A stretch of 64,000 nucleotides of DNA. Source: Elioraea tepidiphila DSM 17972. Lineage in GTDB: Bacteria > Pseudomonadota > Alphaproteobacteria > Acetobacterales > Acetobacteraceae. Positions 27,012-34,874 of the stretch are shown in pieces. Below the pieces are notes generated by a model that ran no database searches, was not told the origin of the DNA, and saw only the letters and a list, made by a program, of their open reading frames with translations. Positions within the stretch are counted from its first letter, which is position 1. Each line of letters starts with the position of its first letter. Both the position numbers and the translations under genes were made by a program. The stretch lies in contig NZ_KB899911.1 in NCBI RefSeq assembly GCF_000378465.1, positions 124,001 to 188,000 of the forward strand, in the 5' to 3' direction.

Positions 27012-29456
27012 ATGGTCGAGACACGTGCACCGACCAGCCCGGAGCTGCCTGAACGGTTGCCGCCGGAGCGCCTGTGTCGTGCCGCCTCCTTCCGTTCGCC
27101 GGACACGGACACCGCCCCCGCGCAGGCGCCGATCGATGCACCCTCGGCCTATCCCCGCGCCGCCGAGGCGATCCGGTTCGGCGCGACAACGGCGGCGCGG
27201 GGCTTCAACATCGTCGCGATCGGCAGTCCCGGTGCCCAGATCCGCGAGGTTGCCACCGCGCTGCTGACCGAGGCGACGCGGCAGCGCCCCGCGCCGCCCG
27301 ATTGGGTTTACGTCAACAACTTCGCCACGCCGCACCGGCCGATCGCGATCAGCCTGCCGCGTGGCCGGGCGCCGCAGCTCCGCCGGGCGATGAACGGTCT
27401 GGTGGACGACCTGCGGGCGGCGCTGCCGGCCATGTTCGAAAGCGAGGATTACGCGCGCCGGCGCAGCGCGATCCAGGACAGCTTCAATGCCAAGGCATCC
27501 GAGGCCTTCAGCAAGCTCGGCGAGAAGGCTTCCGCGCGCGGCATGGCGATCCTGCGCACGCCGATGGGGTTCGCCGTCGCGCCGATGAAGGACGGCAAGG
27601 TCGTGCCGCCGGAGGAGTTCGCCTCCTGGCCCGAGGAGCGCCAGGCCGCCGTGCGCGCCGTGATGACGGAGCTCGAAGAGGAGCTGGAGGCGACGCTGCG
27701 TGGCCTGCCGCGGCTGGAGAAGGCGAGGCGGGACGCGATCCGCGCCCTCGATCAGGAAACGGCCGCGGTGGTGGTGGATCAGGAGATCGAGGAGGTGCGG
27801 GCCGCCTTCGTCGATCAGCCGGCCGTGCTCGACTACCTGGCCGCCGTGCGTGCCGACATGATGGAGAACCTGAAGCTGTTCCAGGACGGCGAGGGCGAGG
27901 GCGAGGAGCGCCGGCCGGGTGCCGCCGCCGGCGTGGTGCGTGAACGGTACGACGTGAACGTGCTGGTGACCGCCGAGAACGGCGCGGCCGGTGCGCCGGT
28001 GGTGGAGGAGCTGCATCCCACACTCGGCAACCTGATCGGGCGCGTCGAGCATCTCTCGCAGTTCGGCGTGCTGGTGACGAATTTCCGCCTGATCAAGTCT
28101 GGCGCACTGCATCGCGCCAACGGCGGCGCGATCCTGATCGACCTGCGCGCGCTGCTGTCGGAGCCGTTCAGCTGGGCCGCGCTCAAGCGCGCGCTGGTAC
28201 AGGGCCGGATCGTCATCGAGGATGTCGCGCGCATCGTCGGACTGGGCAGCACTGTCACGCTGGAGCCCGACCCGATCCCGCTCGACGTCAAGGTGGTGCT
28301 GTTCGGAGAACGGCTGCTCTACTATCTGATCGCCGCTCTCGATCCCGAGTTCGGGGCGCATTTCAAGGTGCTTGCCGATTTCGATGACGACACCGACCGC
28401 TCCGCGGAGAGCGAGGCGATGCTGGCCGGCATGATCGCGGAGACGTTGCGGAGGGAGGGCACGCCACCGCTCGATGCGGGTGCGCTCGCGCGTGTCGTCG
28501 AGCATGCGGCCCGCCTTGCCGGCGACGGCACGAAACTCACGCTGCTGGTCGAACGGCTGCGCGATGTCGTCATCGAGGCGGGTCACCACGCGGCGGGCTC
28601 CGGCCGCAGCATGGCGAGGGCGGAGGACATCGAGCACGCGATCGCGGCGCAGCGGCGGCGCGCGGCGCGCGTGCAGGAGCGGATGCAGGACGCGATCCGG
28701 CGGGGCGTCGCCTTGATCGATACGGAGGGCGCGCGGATCGGCCAGGTGAACGGGCTCAGCGTCATCACGCTCGGCGCAGAGAGCTTCGGGCGGCCGACCC
28801 GGATCACCGCGACGGTCCGCCCCGGGACGGGACGGATCGTCGATATCGAGCGGGAAGTCGAGCTTGGCGGGCCGATCCATTCCAAGGGCGTGCTGATTCT
28901 CGGCGGCCTCCTGGCGAGCCGGTTCTCTCCCGAGATCCCGATGTCGCTGCACGCGCAGCTCGTGTTCGAGCAGTCCTACGGCGCGGTCGAGGGTGACAGC
29001 GCCTCGGCCGCGGAGTTCTGCGCCCTGGTCTCGGCGCTGGCCGAGGTGCCGTTGCGCCAGGATATCGCCATCACGGGTTCGGTGAATCAGCACGGCGAAG
29101 TGCAGGCGATCGGCGGGGTGAACGAGAAGATCGAGGGCTTCTTCGAGGTGTGCGCCCTCCGCGGGCTCAGCGGCACGCAGGGGGTGATCGTGCCCGCGGC
29201 GAACGTGCAGCACCTGATGCTCGACCGCAGGGTGATCGAGGCTTGTGCGGCAGGCCAGTTCTCCGTCTGGCCGGTGCACCGCGTCGAGCAGGCGCTTCAC
29301 CTGCTCGCGGACCGCCCGGCCGGCATCCGAGGCGCGGATGGACTCTTCCCCGACGGCAGCGTCTATCGCGCCGCCGAGGACCGCCTCCGCCGCTTCGCCG
29401 CCTGGCGCCGCGCCTGGGCCAAGGAGGAGCGTGAGCGGCCGGAGCGTGAGCCGTGA
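27012..29456 (+). CDS. Lon-family (COG1067, S16) ATP-dependent protease-like protein
   Basis: This 814-residue protein has an N-terminal AAA-like region, a long helical insertion (about 160-320) and a C-terminal Lon protease domain. The Ser-Lys dyad is visible: Ser663 in EGDSASAAEF and Lys706 in GGVNEKIEG, 43 residues apart as in Lon. The expected Walker A lies at IGSPGAQIREVAT and lacks the GxGK[ST] signature; COG1067 proteins often have a variant here. The start at 27012 gives a sensible N-terminus. Its stop overlaps the next gene (GTGA), coupling it to a stress-type protein. Confidence 0.88.
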   Translation: MVETRAPTSPELPERLPPERLCRAASFRSPDTDTAPAQAPIDAPSAYPRAAEAIRFGATTAARGFNIVAIGSPGAQIREVATALLTEATRQRPAPPDWVYVNNFATPHRPIAISLPRGRAPQLRRAMNGLVDDLRAALPAMFESEDYARRRSAIQDSFNAKASEAFSKLGEKASARGMAILRTPMGFAVAPMKDGKVVPPEEFASWPEERQAAVRAVMTELEEELEATLRGLPRLEKARRDAIRALDQETAAVVVDQEIEEVRAAFVDQPAVLDYLAAVRADMMENLKLFQDGEGEGEERRPGAAAGVVRERYDVNVLVTAENGAAGAPVVEELHPTLGNLIGRVEHLSQFGVLVTNFRLIKSGALHRANGGAILIDLRALLSEPFSWAALKRALVQGRIVIEDVARIVGLGSTVTLEPDPIPLDVKVVLFGERLLYYLIAALDPEFGAHFKVLADFDDDTDRSAESEAMLAGMIAETLRREGTPPLDAGALARVVEHAARLAGDGTKLTLLVERLRDVVIEAGHHAAGSGRSMARAEDIEHAIAAQRRRAARVQERMQDAIRRGVALIDTEGARIGQVNGLSVITLGAESFGRPTRITATVRPGTGRIVDIEREVELGGPIHSKGVLILGGLLASRFSPEIPMSLHAQLVFEQSYGAVEGDSASAAEFCALVSALAEVPLRQDIAITGSVNQHGEVQAIGGVNEKIEGFFEVCALRGLSGTQGVIVPAANVQHLMLDRRVIEACAAGQFSVWPVHRVEQALHLLADRPAGIRGADGLFPDGSVYRAAEDRLRRFAAWRRAWAKEERERPEREP

Positions 29457-30286
29457 CGAGGCAATCCTTGCGCTATCGTCGTCTTCTGCTCGATCTCCGT
29501 CATGCCGGTGGCGATCCGGAGACCCTCGGGGCGGTGCTCGGTCTGGCGCGGCTGCTCGATCTCGATCCGCACGGCATCTTCGTCGAGGACGAGGACGTGC
29601 TCTGCTTGGCCGGGCTGCCGTTCGCGCGCGAGCTCTGCCTGCCCATGGGCGCATGGCGCTCGCTCGACCGGTCGCGTCTCGCCGACGAACTGGCCGCGCT
29701 TGCCGAGCAGTCGCGGCGCACGCTCGAGCGCGCGAGCGCCGTGCTCGGGCGGCCGGCACAGTTCATCCGGCTCCGCGGTGATCCGAGCGCGCTGCTCGCG
29801 GAGCAGGCGGGCGAGGCGGACATCATCGCGCTCGCCGCGGCTCAGGCACCATTAGGCCTCGCGGATGCCAGCTTGCGGCGTGTCGAGGACGCGGTGCTCG
29901 GGATCGGACGGACGGTTCTGATGCTGCCGCCGCGGCTTGTCCGCACGCGCGGGCCGGTCGCCGCCGTGATCTCGGACGCGGGCGCCGCCGAGAGCGAGCT
30001 CGCCGCACGCGTGGCGGTGGCGTCGGGTGAGACGCTGATGCTGCTGTCGGCCGCGGACGAGCGGCAGACGGCCGAGGCGGTCGCCGCCGCCCAGACGGCC
30101 GGCGTCGCGGCGGCCCGCATTCTCGTGCGTGCGCTCGCGGCGCCGACGACCGAGGCCATCCTCTCCGGGCTTGCGGGGGCGGGCGAACGGTTGCTTGTGC
30201 TGCCGCACGCGCGGATCGGCCGGAGATTGTCACCGCTTGCGGCCGCGCGCGGCGTTCCCGTGCTCGCGATCGCCACGCGGCCGTAG
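29453..30286 (+). CDS. Universal stress protein-like protein
   Basis: This 277-residue protein has a tandem-domain layout like UspA pairs: RYRRLLLDLRHAGGDPETLGAVLGLARLLDLDP-type beta-alpha starts, then a second half with VAAVISDAGAAESELAARVA. The ATP-binding G-x2-G-x9-G-S/T motif of classic Usp domains is not evident, so it may be a degenerate, non-nucleotide-binding member. The GTG start overlaps the Lon-family stop, arguing for joint function in stress survival. It ends only 4 bases from the convergent PrimPol gene. Confidence 0.65.
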   Translation: MTRQSLRYRRLLLDLRHAGGDPETLGAVLGLARLLDLDPHGIFVEDEDVLCLAGLPFARELCLPMGAWRSLDRSRLADELAALAEQSRRTLERASAVLGRPAQFIRLRGDPSALLAEQAGEADIIALAAAQAPLGLADASLRRVEDAVLGIGRTVLMLPPRLVRTRGPVAAVISDAGAAESELAARVAVASGETLMLLSAADERQTAEAVAAAQTAGVAAARILVRALAAPTTEAILSGLAGAGERLLVLPHARIGRRLSPLAAARGVPVLAIATRP

Positions 30287-30290
30287 CTGC

Positions 30291-31100
30291 CTACGCTTGT
30301 CCGTCGCTGCGCGTTTCGGCGTGCAGCCGGCCGATGCTCGCGACCACGCGCGCGACCTCGTCGTCCGGCAGCGGCGGGCGGCAGCGCACCCGGTTCCAGG
30401 CAAGCAACAGTTCGAGCACCACCTCCGCATCGACGCCATGCCAGAGCAGATGGCCGCAGAGCGAGGCGAGGGTGGTGTTGCGCTCGCCCTTGGCCACGCC
30501 CTCGCGCACGAGCGCGCGCCACTCGCGCAGGCTGCGCCCGCGCCGCCCGGCCGGCTGGACCAGCCAGCGTGGCGGCCACGGCAACGGCAGGTCGTCGGGC
30601 GTGTGGCCGTCACGCCATCGATACGGCTGGCCCGAAGGATGGATCGATGGCGGGGCGACGACGTAGCCGCCGTCGCCGCGCAGGTCGAGCCCCGGACGGA
30701 TGCCGACGCGGTTCGGCACCTCGAAGCCCGGGTGGCGCAGATAGTGATGGCGCCCGCCGCCGCCGGTCAGCACCTCGGGGCCGGGCGGCATCGGCCCGGC
30801 GAGCGCCTCCTCGCCGGCGAGCGCCTCCGCGCCGCCGCTCTTCGCGTCCACATCGAGCACGACCAGGCCGGAGACGGCGCCGGTGACGATGCCGAGATTC
30901 GCCTCGGGCCATGCCGTGAACCAGGCTCGAACCTCCGGCTCGGATGGTCGCGCATGCTGCCACTGCTCCCAGCTTCGGATCGGTCGTTTGTCATGAGGGC
31001 GCAACGGCAGCACCGACCAGCCGCGGGCGAGGTAGCCGAGCGCTGCGGCGAGCATCGGTGAGCCCGCACGGGTTGCGCCGTGGTCGCGATGCGCCGGCAT
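30291..31100 (-). CDS. Stand-alone bifunctional DNA primase/polymerase (PrimPol) domain protein
   Basis: This 269-residue protein has an archaeo-eukaryotic primase-like PrimPol domain: LARGWSVLPLRPHDKRPI, then LGIVTGAVSGLVVLDVDAK with the acidic D-x-D pair, GGGGRHHYLRHPG, and DLRGDGGYVVAPPSIHPSG. A short helical C-terminal part (GERNTTLASLCGHLLW) resembles primase C-terminal domains. Such domains usually occur in phage or plasmid primase-helicases; here no helicase, integrase or phage gene is near. It starts 8 bases after the rtcB stop, so it belongs to the archease-rtcB operon. An internal ATG at 31055 is an alternative start. Confidence 0.8.
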   Translation of the reverse strand: MPAHRDHGATRAGSPMLAAALGYLARGWSVLPLRPHDKRPIRSWEQWQHARPSEPEVRAWFTAWPEANLGIVTGAVSGLVVLDVDAKSGGAEALAGEEALAGPMPPGPEVLTGGGGRHHYLRHPGFEVPNRVGIRPGLDLRGDGGYVVAPPSIHPSGQPYRWRDGHTPDDLPLPWPPRWLVQPAGRRGRSLREWRALVREGVAKGERNTTLASLCGHLLWHGVDAEVVLELLLAWNRVRCRPPLPDDEVARVVASIGRLHAETRSDGQA

Positions 31101-31108
31101 GCAAGCCG

Positions 31109-32539
31109 CTATCCCTTGATGCAGACGATCGGTCGCAACCGTGCCACGCGGCGTGCCAGGCCCGCCCGTTCGGTGACCGCAACGACCGCGCCGACATCCT
31201 TGTACGCGCCGGGCGCCTCCTCGGCGATGCCGCGTGTCGAGGGACTTCTGATCAGGATGCCCGCGGCCGCGAGCTCGTCCTGGATCGCGCGGCCGCTCCA
31301 GCGCTTGAGCGCGGCGTGGCGCGACAACGCGCGGCCGGCGCCGTGGCAGGCCGAGGCGAACGCGCGCGCCTCGCTGTTCGGGAGGCCCGCCAGCACCCAG
31401 CTCCCGGTGCCCATGCTGCCGCCGATCAGCACCGGCTGGCCGACCGCGCGCAGCCGTTCCGGCAGGGCGGGATGGCCGGGGCCGAGCGCACGTGTGGCAC
31501 CCTTGCGGTGCACGAACAGGTGTCGCGGTTCACCGTCGATCTTGTGCGTCTCTTCCTTGCAGGTGTTGTGCGAGACGTCGAACAGCAGGCTGAGGTGCGC
31601 CTCCGGAAACAGCTCGCGGAACACCATCCGCGCCCGATGGCCGAGAATCTCGCGGTTGGCGAAGGCGCAGTTGATGGCCGCACGCATGGCGCCGAGATAG
31701 CGTTGGCCGAGCGGCGAGGCGATCGGCGCGCAGGCGAGCTCGCGGTCCGGCAGAGTCGTGCCCTCGGGCATGCCACGCGCCGCCATCTCCAGCAGGAACT
31801 CGCTTGCCACCTGATGCCCGAGCCCGCGCGAGCCGGAATGGATCGTCACGACGACCTCGCCGAGCCGAAGCCCATAGGCGGCGGCGATCTCGGGCGCGAG
31901 GATCTCGGCGACCACCTGCACTTCGAGATAGTGGTTGCCGGAGCCGAGCGTGCCGAGTTCGCGCCGCATGCGCAGCCGTGCGCGCTCCGAGACCTGGGCC
32001 GGATCGGCGCCCGCCATGCGGCCCTGCTCCTCGATGCGCGCGAGATCCTCCGCCTCGCCCCAGCCCTGCGCGACCGCCCACTGCGCCCCGCCCTCGAGCA
32101 GCGCGTCCATCGCCGCCGGCTCGACGGTGATGTCGCCCTGCCGGCCCATCCCGGCCGGCACGGCGGCGAACAGCCGATCGGCGAGCGCGGCCTTCCGCGG
32201 CTCGACCTCCGAGGCCGGCAGCCCCGTCAGCATCGTGCGCACGCCGCAGGAGATATCGAAGCCGACGCCGCCGGCCGACACCACGCCGCCGAGCGTCGGG
32301 TCGAACGCGGCCACACCGCCGATCGGAAAGCCGTACCCCCAATGCGCGTCCGGCATGGCGTAGGCGGCACCGATGATGCCGGGCAGGGTCGCGACATTGC
32401 GCGCCTGTTCCAGCACCTTGTCGTCCATGCCGCGGATCAGCGCCTCTTCCGCGTAGATCACGACGGGCGCCCGCATCGCGCCGGTGGGCTCGGCGCGCCA
32501 CGTGGTGTCATCCAGGCGGATCAGCCGTGCCGGGTCCAT
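31109..32539 (-). CDS. rtcB: RNA-splicing ligase RtcB
   Basis: This 476-residue GTP/Mn-dependent ligase joins 2',3'-cyclic phosphate and 5'-OH RNA ends. Metal and guanylate-binding motifs are intact: DISCGVR (Asp95, Cys98), GSGNHYLE, HSGSRGLGHQ, SHNTCKEE, GSMGTGSWVL, and CHGAGRALSR with the nucleotidylated His region. It acts with archease, whose gene is immediately upstream (12-base gap). It is likely used for tRNA or rRNA repair under stress. Its operon starts near an FNR-type box. Confidence 0.96.
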   Translation of the reverse strand: MDPARLIRLDDTTWRAEPTGAMRAPVVIYAEEALIRGMDDKVLEQARNVATLPGIIGAAYAMPDAHWGYGFPIGGVAAFDPTLGGVVSAGGVGFDISCGVRTMLTGLPASEVEPRKAALADRLFAAVPAGMGRQGDITVEPAAMDALLEGGAQWAVAQGWGEAEDLARIEEQGRMAGADPAQVSERARLRMRRELGTLGSGNHYLEVQVVAEILAPEIAAAYGLRLGEVVVTIHSGSRGLGHQVASEFLLEMAARGMPEGTTLPDRELACAPIASPLGQRYLGAMRAAINCAFANREILGHRARMVFRELFPEAHLSLLFDVSHNTCKEETHKIDGEPRHLFVHRKGATRALGPGHPALPERLRAVGQPVLIGGSMGTGSWVLAGLPNSEARAFASACHGAGRALSRHAALKRWSGRAIQDELAAAGILIRSPSTRGIAEEAPGAYKDVGAVVAVTERAGLARRVARLRPIVCIKG

Positions 32540-32551
32540 CGAGCCCTTGCC

Positions 32552-32980
32552 TCAGACGTCGATGATGCAGCGCGCATGCCAGAGTCCTTCCGCATCCTGC
32601 CTGACCTCCGCCATGGCGCAGGTCGCGCCTTTCGGTTCGCAGGCGGGTGCATGTCGGGGAGGATCGATGGGCTCGCCCCAGAGCTCGGCGCTCAGATGCG
32701 TGCCATCGATGCGCACCCGGAACCGGCCGAACAGCATGGACCGAACGGCCATCTCGGCGATCACCGCGTTCAGCCACGCCACCAGCAGCAGGTCGAGATC
32801 GGGAGCGTCGCAGGTCAATGTCACGCGCTCCGTCTCCGCCACATCCGCCTCCGTGATCGCCGCCGTGATCGCGCGCGCGGCCTGTTCGAAGGCGATCTCT
32901 ACGGTCGGACCCTGACCGGTGACGCCGAGATCGGCATCGTGGGGAAACAACGCGAACGCGGCGCCGGCTGACGCGCGCAT
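32552..32980 (-). CDS. Archease
   Basis: This 142-residue archease fold protein has FPHDADLGVTGQGPTVEIAFEQAA at its start and a C-terminal GLWHARCIIDV, with acidic metal-binding residues in the expected places. Archease accelerates RtcB guanylylation and multiple turnover. ATG 32980 gives the family length; a longer frame to ATG 33031 is possible. It is the first gene of the archease-rtcB-PrimPol operon, with an FNR-type box at 33088-33101 upstream. Confidence 0.9.
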   Translation of the reverse strand: MRASAGAAFALFPHDADLGVTGQGPTVEIAFEQAARAITAAITEADVAETERVTLTCDAPDLDLLLVAWLNAVIAEMAVRSMLFGRFRVRIDGTHLSAELWGEPIDPPRHAPACEPKGATCAMAEVRQDAEGLWHARCIIDV

Positions 32981-33087
32981 CGCCTTGTCCCGCGTCGTGC
33001 CGCTTCCAGGCGTCCGATCGCCTCCAACCATGCGTTTGGTACCTGTCTGTGCTGGTCGGCAGTCTGCATGGCAGCCTGCGCCGCACC

Positions 33088-33101
33088 TTGATCCTGATCA
33101 T
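33088..33101. promoter_or_regulatory. FNR/FixK-type box between archease and hydrolase genes
   Basis: TTGATCCTGATCAT fits TTGAT-N4-ATCA[AT] with one mismatch. Centred in the spacer between divergent operons, it could serve both: predicted class II starts fall near 33053 (minus) and 33136 (plus), each upstream of the respective start codon. Confidence 0.65.
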
Positions 33102-33173
33102 TGAGCGCCAGGCGGTGCCGGGGCACGAGTTCCACTGGCGCGTCCGGCGCCGGTCGGACCCGATGGCAGACAC

Positions 33174-33845
33174 ATGGTCGCCATGCCGCATACCGTCGAA
33201 GACTGGACCATGCCGCTCGGCGAGGAGGAGGGGGTGCTCCAGGGCACGCTGCGCCTGCCGCCGGTGCCGCGAGGCCTCGTGGCGTTCGTGCATGGCAGCG
33301 GATCGAGCCGGCTCAGCCCGCGCAACCGTTTCGTTGCGGACGCGCTCGGTGACGCAGGCTTCGCGACGCTGCTGTTCGACCTTCTGACCGCAGCAGAGGC
33401 CGAGGATCGGCGCAACGTCTTCGATATCCCGCGCCTCGCCCACCGGACGGCGGCCGCCTGCACGACGCTTCGGTGCGATCCACGCACGGCGACGTTGCCG
33501 CTCGGTCTGTTCGGCGCCAGCACGGGGGCGGCGGCTTCCCTCGTCGCCGCGACGGCGCTCGGCGACGCGGTGCGGGCCGTCGTTAGCCGTGGCGGCCGTC
33601 CCGACCTTGCCGGTGACGCACTCGCCTTCGTGCGCGCGCCGACGCTGCTCATCGTCGGGGCCGAGGATGCCGACGTGCTCGCGCTCAACCGGGTCGCGGC
33701 GGCAGAGATGCGATGCACGGTCGAGCTGATCGTCGTCCCTCGCGCCTCGCATCTGTTCGAGGAGCCGGGTGCGCTGGAGGCGGTGGCCCGACATGCCGCG
33801 GCCTGGTTCCGACGCTGGCTGGCTACCTCGGAGACGGCATCATGA
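33174..33845 (+). CDS. Alpha/beta hydrolase (dienelactone hydrolase-like)
   Basis: This protein of about 220 residues has an alpha/beta hydrolase fold. The oxyanion region is VAFVHGSGSSRLSPRN, the nucleophile elbow GASTGAAAS, an acid residue lies in VGAEDADVL, and the His in ASHLFEEPG. It resembles short cytosolic hydrolases commonly found beside COG1926 phosphoribosyltransferases, as here. Its substrate is unknown. ATG 33174 is used; ATG 33183 is equally possible. It is translationally coupled to the next gene. Confidence 0.85.
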   Translation: MVAMPHTVEDWTMPLGEEEGVLQGTLRLPPVPRGLVAFVHGSGSSRLSPRNRFVADALGDAGFATLLFDLLTAAEAEDRRNVFDIPRLAHRTAAACTTLRCDPRTATLPLGLFGASTGAAASLVAATALGDAVRAVVSRGGRPDLAGDALAFVRAPTLLIVGAEDADVLALNRVAAAEMRCTVELIVVPRASHLFEEPGALEAVARHAAAWFRRWLATSETAS

Positions 33846-34525
33846 TCGATCCTCGTCTGCCCGTGCTGTTCCCGAGCCGGGCCGAGGCCGGTCGGCTCCT
33901 CGCCGACCGGCTGGTGGAGCTGGCGCCTGTGCGCCCCGTGGTGCTGGCGCTGCCCCGCGGCGGTGTCGCCGTGGCGTCCGAGATTGCGCGCCGTCTTCGC
34001 GCCCCGCTCGACCTGTTGCTGGTGCGCAAGATCGGCGCGCCGATGCAGCCCGAACTCGCGATCGGCGCCGTTTGCAACGGAGAGGCGCCGATCCTGGTGA
34101 TCAACGAGGACATCCTCGGGCTGGTCGGTGCGACCGAGCAGGATCTCGCCGAGGGCAGGCGGCGTGGCCTCGCCGAGATCGCGCGCCGGCGGGCGCTCTA
34201 CTGCGGTGACCGCCCGCCGGTCGACGTTGCCGGCTGCACGGCGATCGTCGTCGATGACGGCATCGCAACGGGCGCGACGATGCGCGCGGGCCTGATGGCG
34301 CTGCGCCGGCGCAGGCCGCAGGAGATCGTGCTGGCCGTGCCCGTGGCGCCGCCCGAGGCGATCGCGCTCCTGCGGTCGGAGGCGGACCACATCATCTGCC
34401 TGCGCGAGTCGCACCTGCCTTTCGGGATCGGCGGCCATTACGAGGACTTCCATCAGCTCGAGGATGACGAGGTGATCGCGCTGCTGCGCGCCGCCGAGGC
34501 TCCGCGTCCCGGCGGTGCCGCATGA
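33842..34525 (+). CDS. Phosphoribosyltransferase (COG1926 type)
   Basis: This 227-residue PRTase has the PRPP-binding loop AIVVDDGIATGATMRAGL and an N-terminal LALPRGGVAVASEIARRL typical of the COG1926 group. The acceptor base is unknown. It overlaps both neighbours by 4 bases, making a three-gene unit with the upstream hydrolase and the downstream unknown protein. It lies close to other PRPP-linked genes (pncB, prs). Confidence 0.9.
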   Translation: MIDPRLPVLFPSRAEAGRLLADRLVELAPVRPVVLALPRGGVAVASEIARRLRAPLDLLLVRKIGAPMQPELAIGAVCNGEAPILVINEDILGLVGATEQDLAEGRRRGLAEIARRRALYCGDRPPVDVAGCTAIVVDDGIATGATMRAGLMALRRRRPQEIVLAVPVAPPEAIALLRSEADHIICLRESHLPFGIGGHYEDFHQLEDDEVIALLRAAEAPRPGGAA

Positions 34526-34863
34526 GCGTGGCGTCTGCCGGCAAGGCGGACGTCATCCGGCGGGATGACAGGATGCCCGGCCGCGGCGGCGACGCCGGGC
34601 GGCGCGTCGGCAAGCGGGCGGAGACGCTCTGGAGATCCGTGCTGCCGGTGCTGCGCAGCGGTCGCGGCATGCTGTTCCGCCTCGGCATCGATGCGAACGG
34701 GCCGGTGCTGCTGCCCGCGTTGCCGCTCCGCCTGCCTTTCGCCCCGGTCGATCCGGGGGTCGAGACCGCGCGGATGATCGGTGCGCGCATGTGGCGGCAG
34801 AGCGCCGCGCTCGGCACCGTGCTGGTTCGCTGCCCGGACGGCCTGAGCCTCGCGTTGCGATGA
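34522..34863 (+). CDS. Hypothetical protein
   Basis: This 113-residue basic protein has no signal peptide or clear membrane helix. The first 35 residues are Arg/Gly-rich; the rest (VLPVLRSGRGMLFRLGIDANGPVLLP) looks folded. It resembles no family I know. ATG overlaps the stop of the phosphoribosyltransferase gene, so it is translated with it and is likely part of the FNR-linked unit. Confidence 0.65.
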   Translation: MSVASAGKADVIRRDDRMPGRGGDAGRRVGKRAETLWRSVLPVLRSGRGMLFRLGIDANGPVLLPALPLRLPFAPVDPGVETARMIGARMWRQSAALGTVLVRCPDGLSLALR

Positions 34864-34874
34864 TCCGTCGGCCG

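Noticed and set aside
30291-31100. Prophage or plasmid remnant suggested by the PrimPol domain
   Set aside because: No integrase, helicase, capsid, repeats or attachment sites are near, and the gene is embedded in the rtcB operon.
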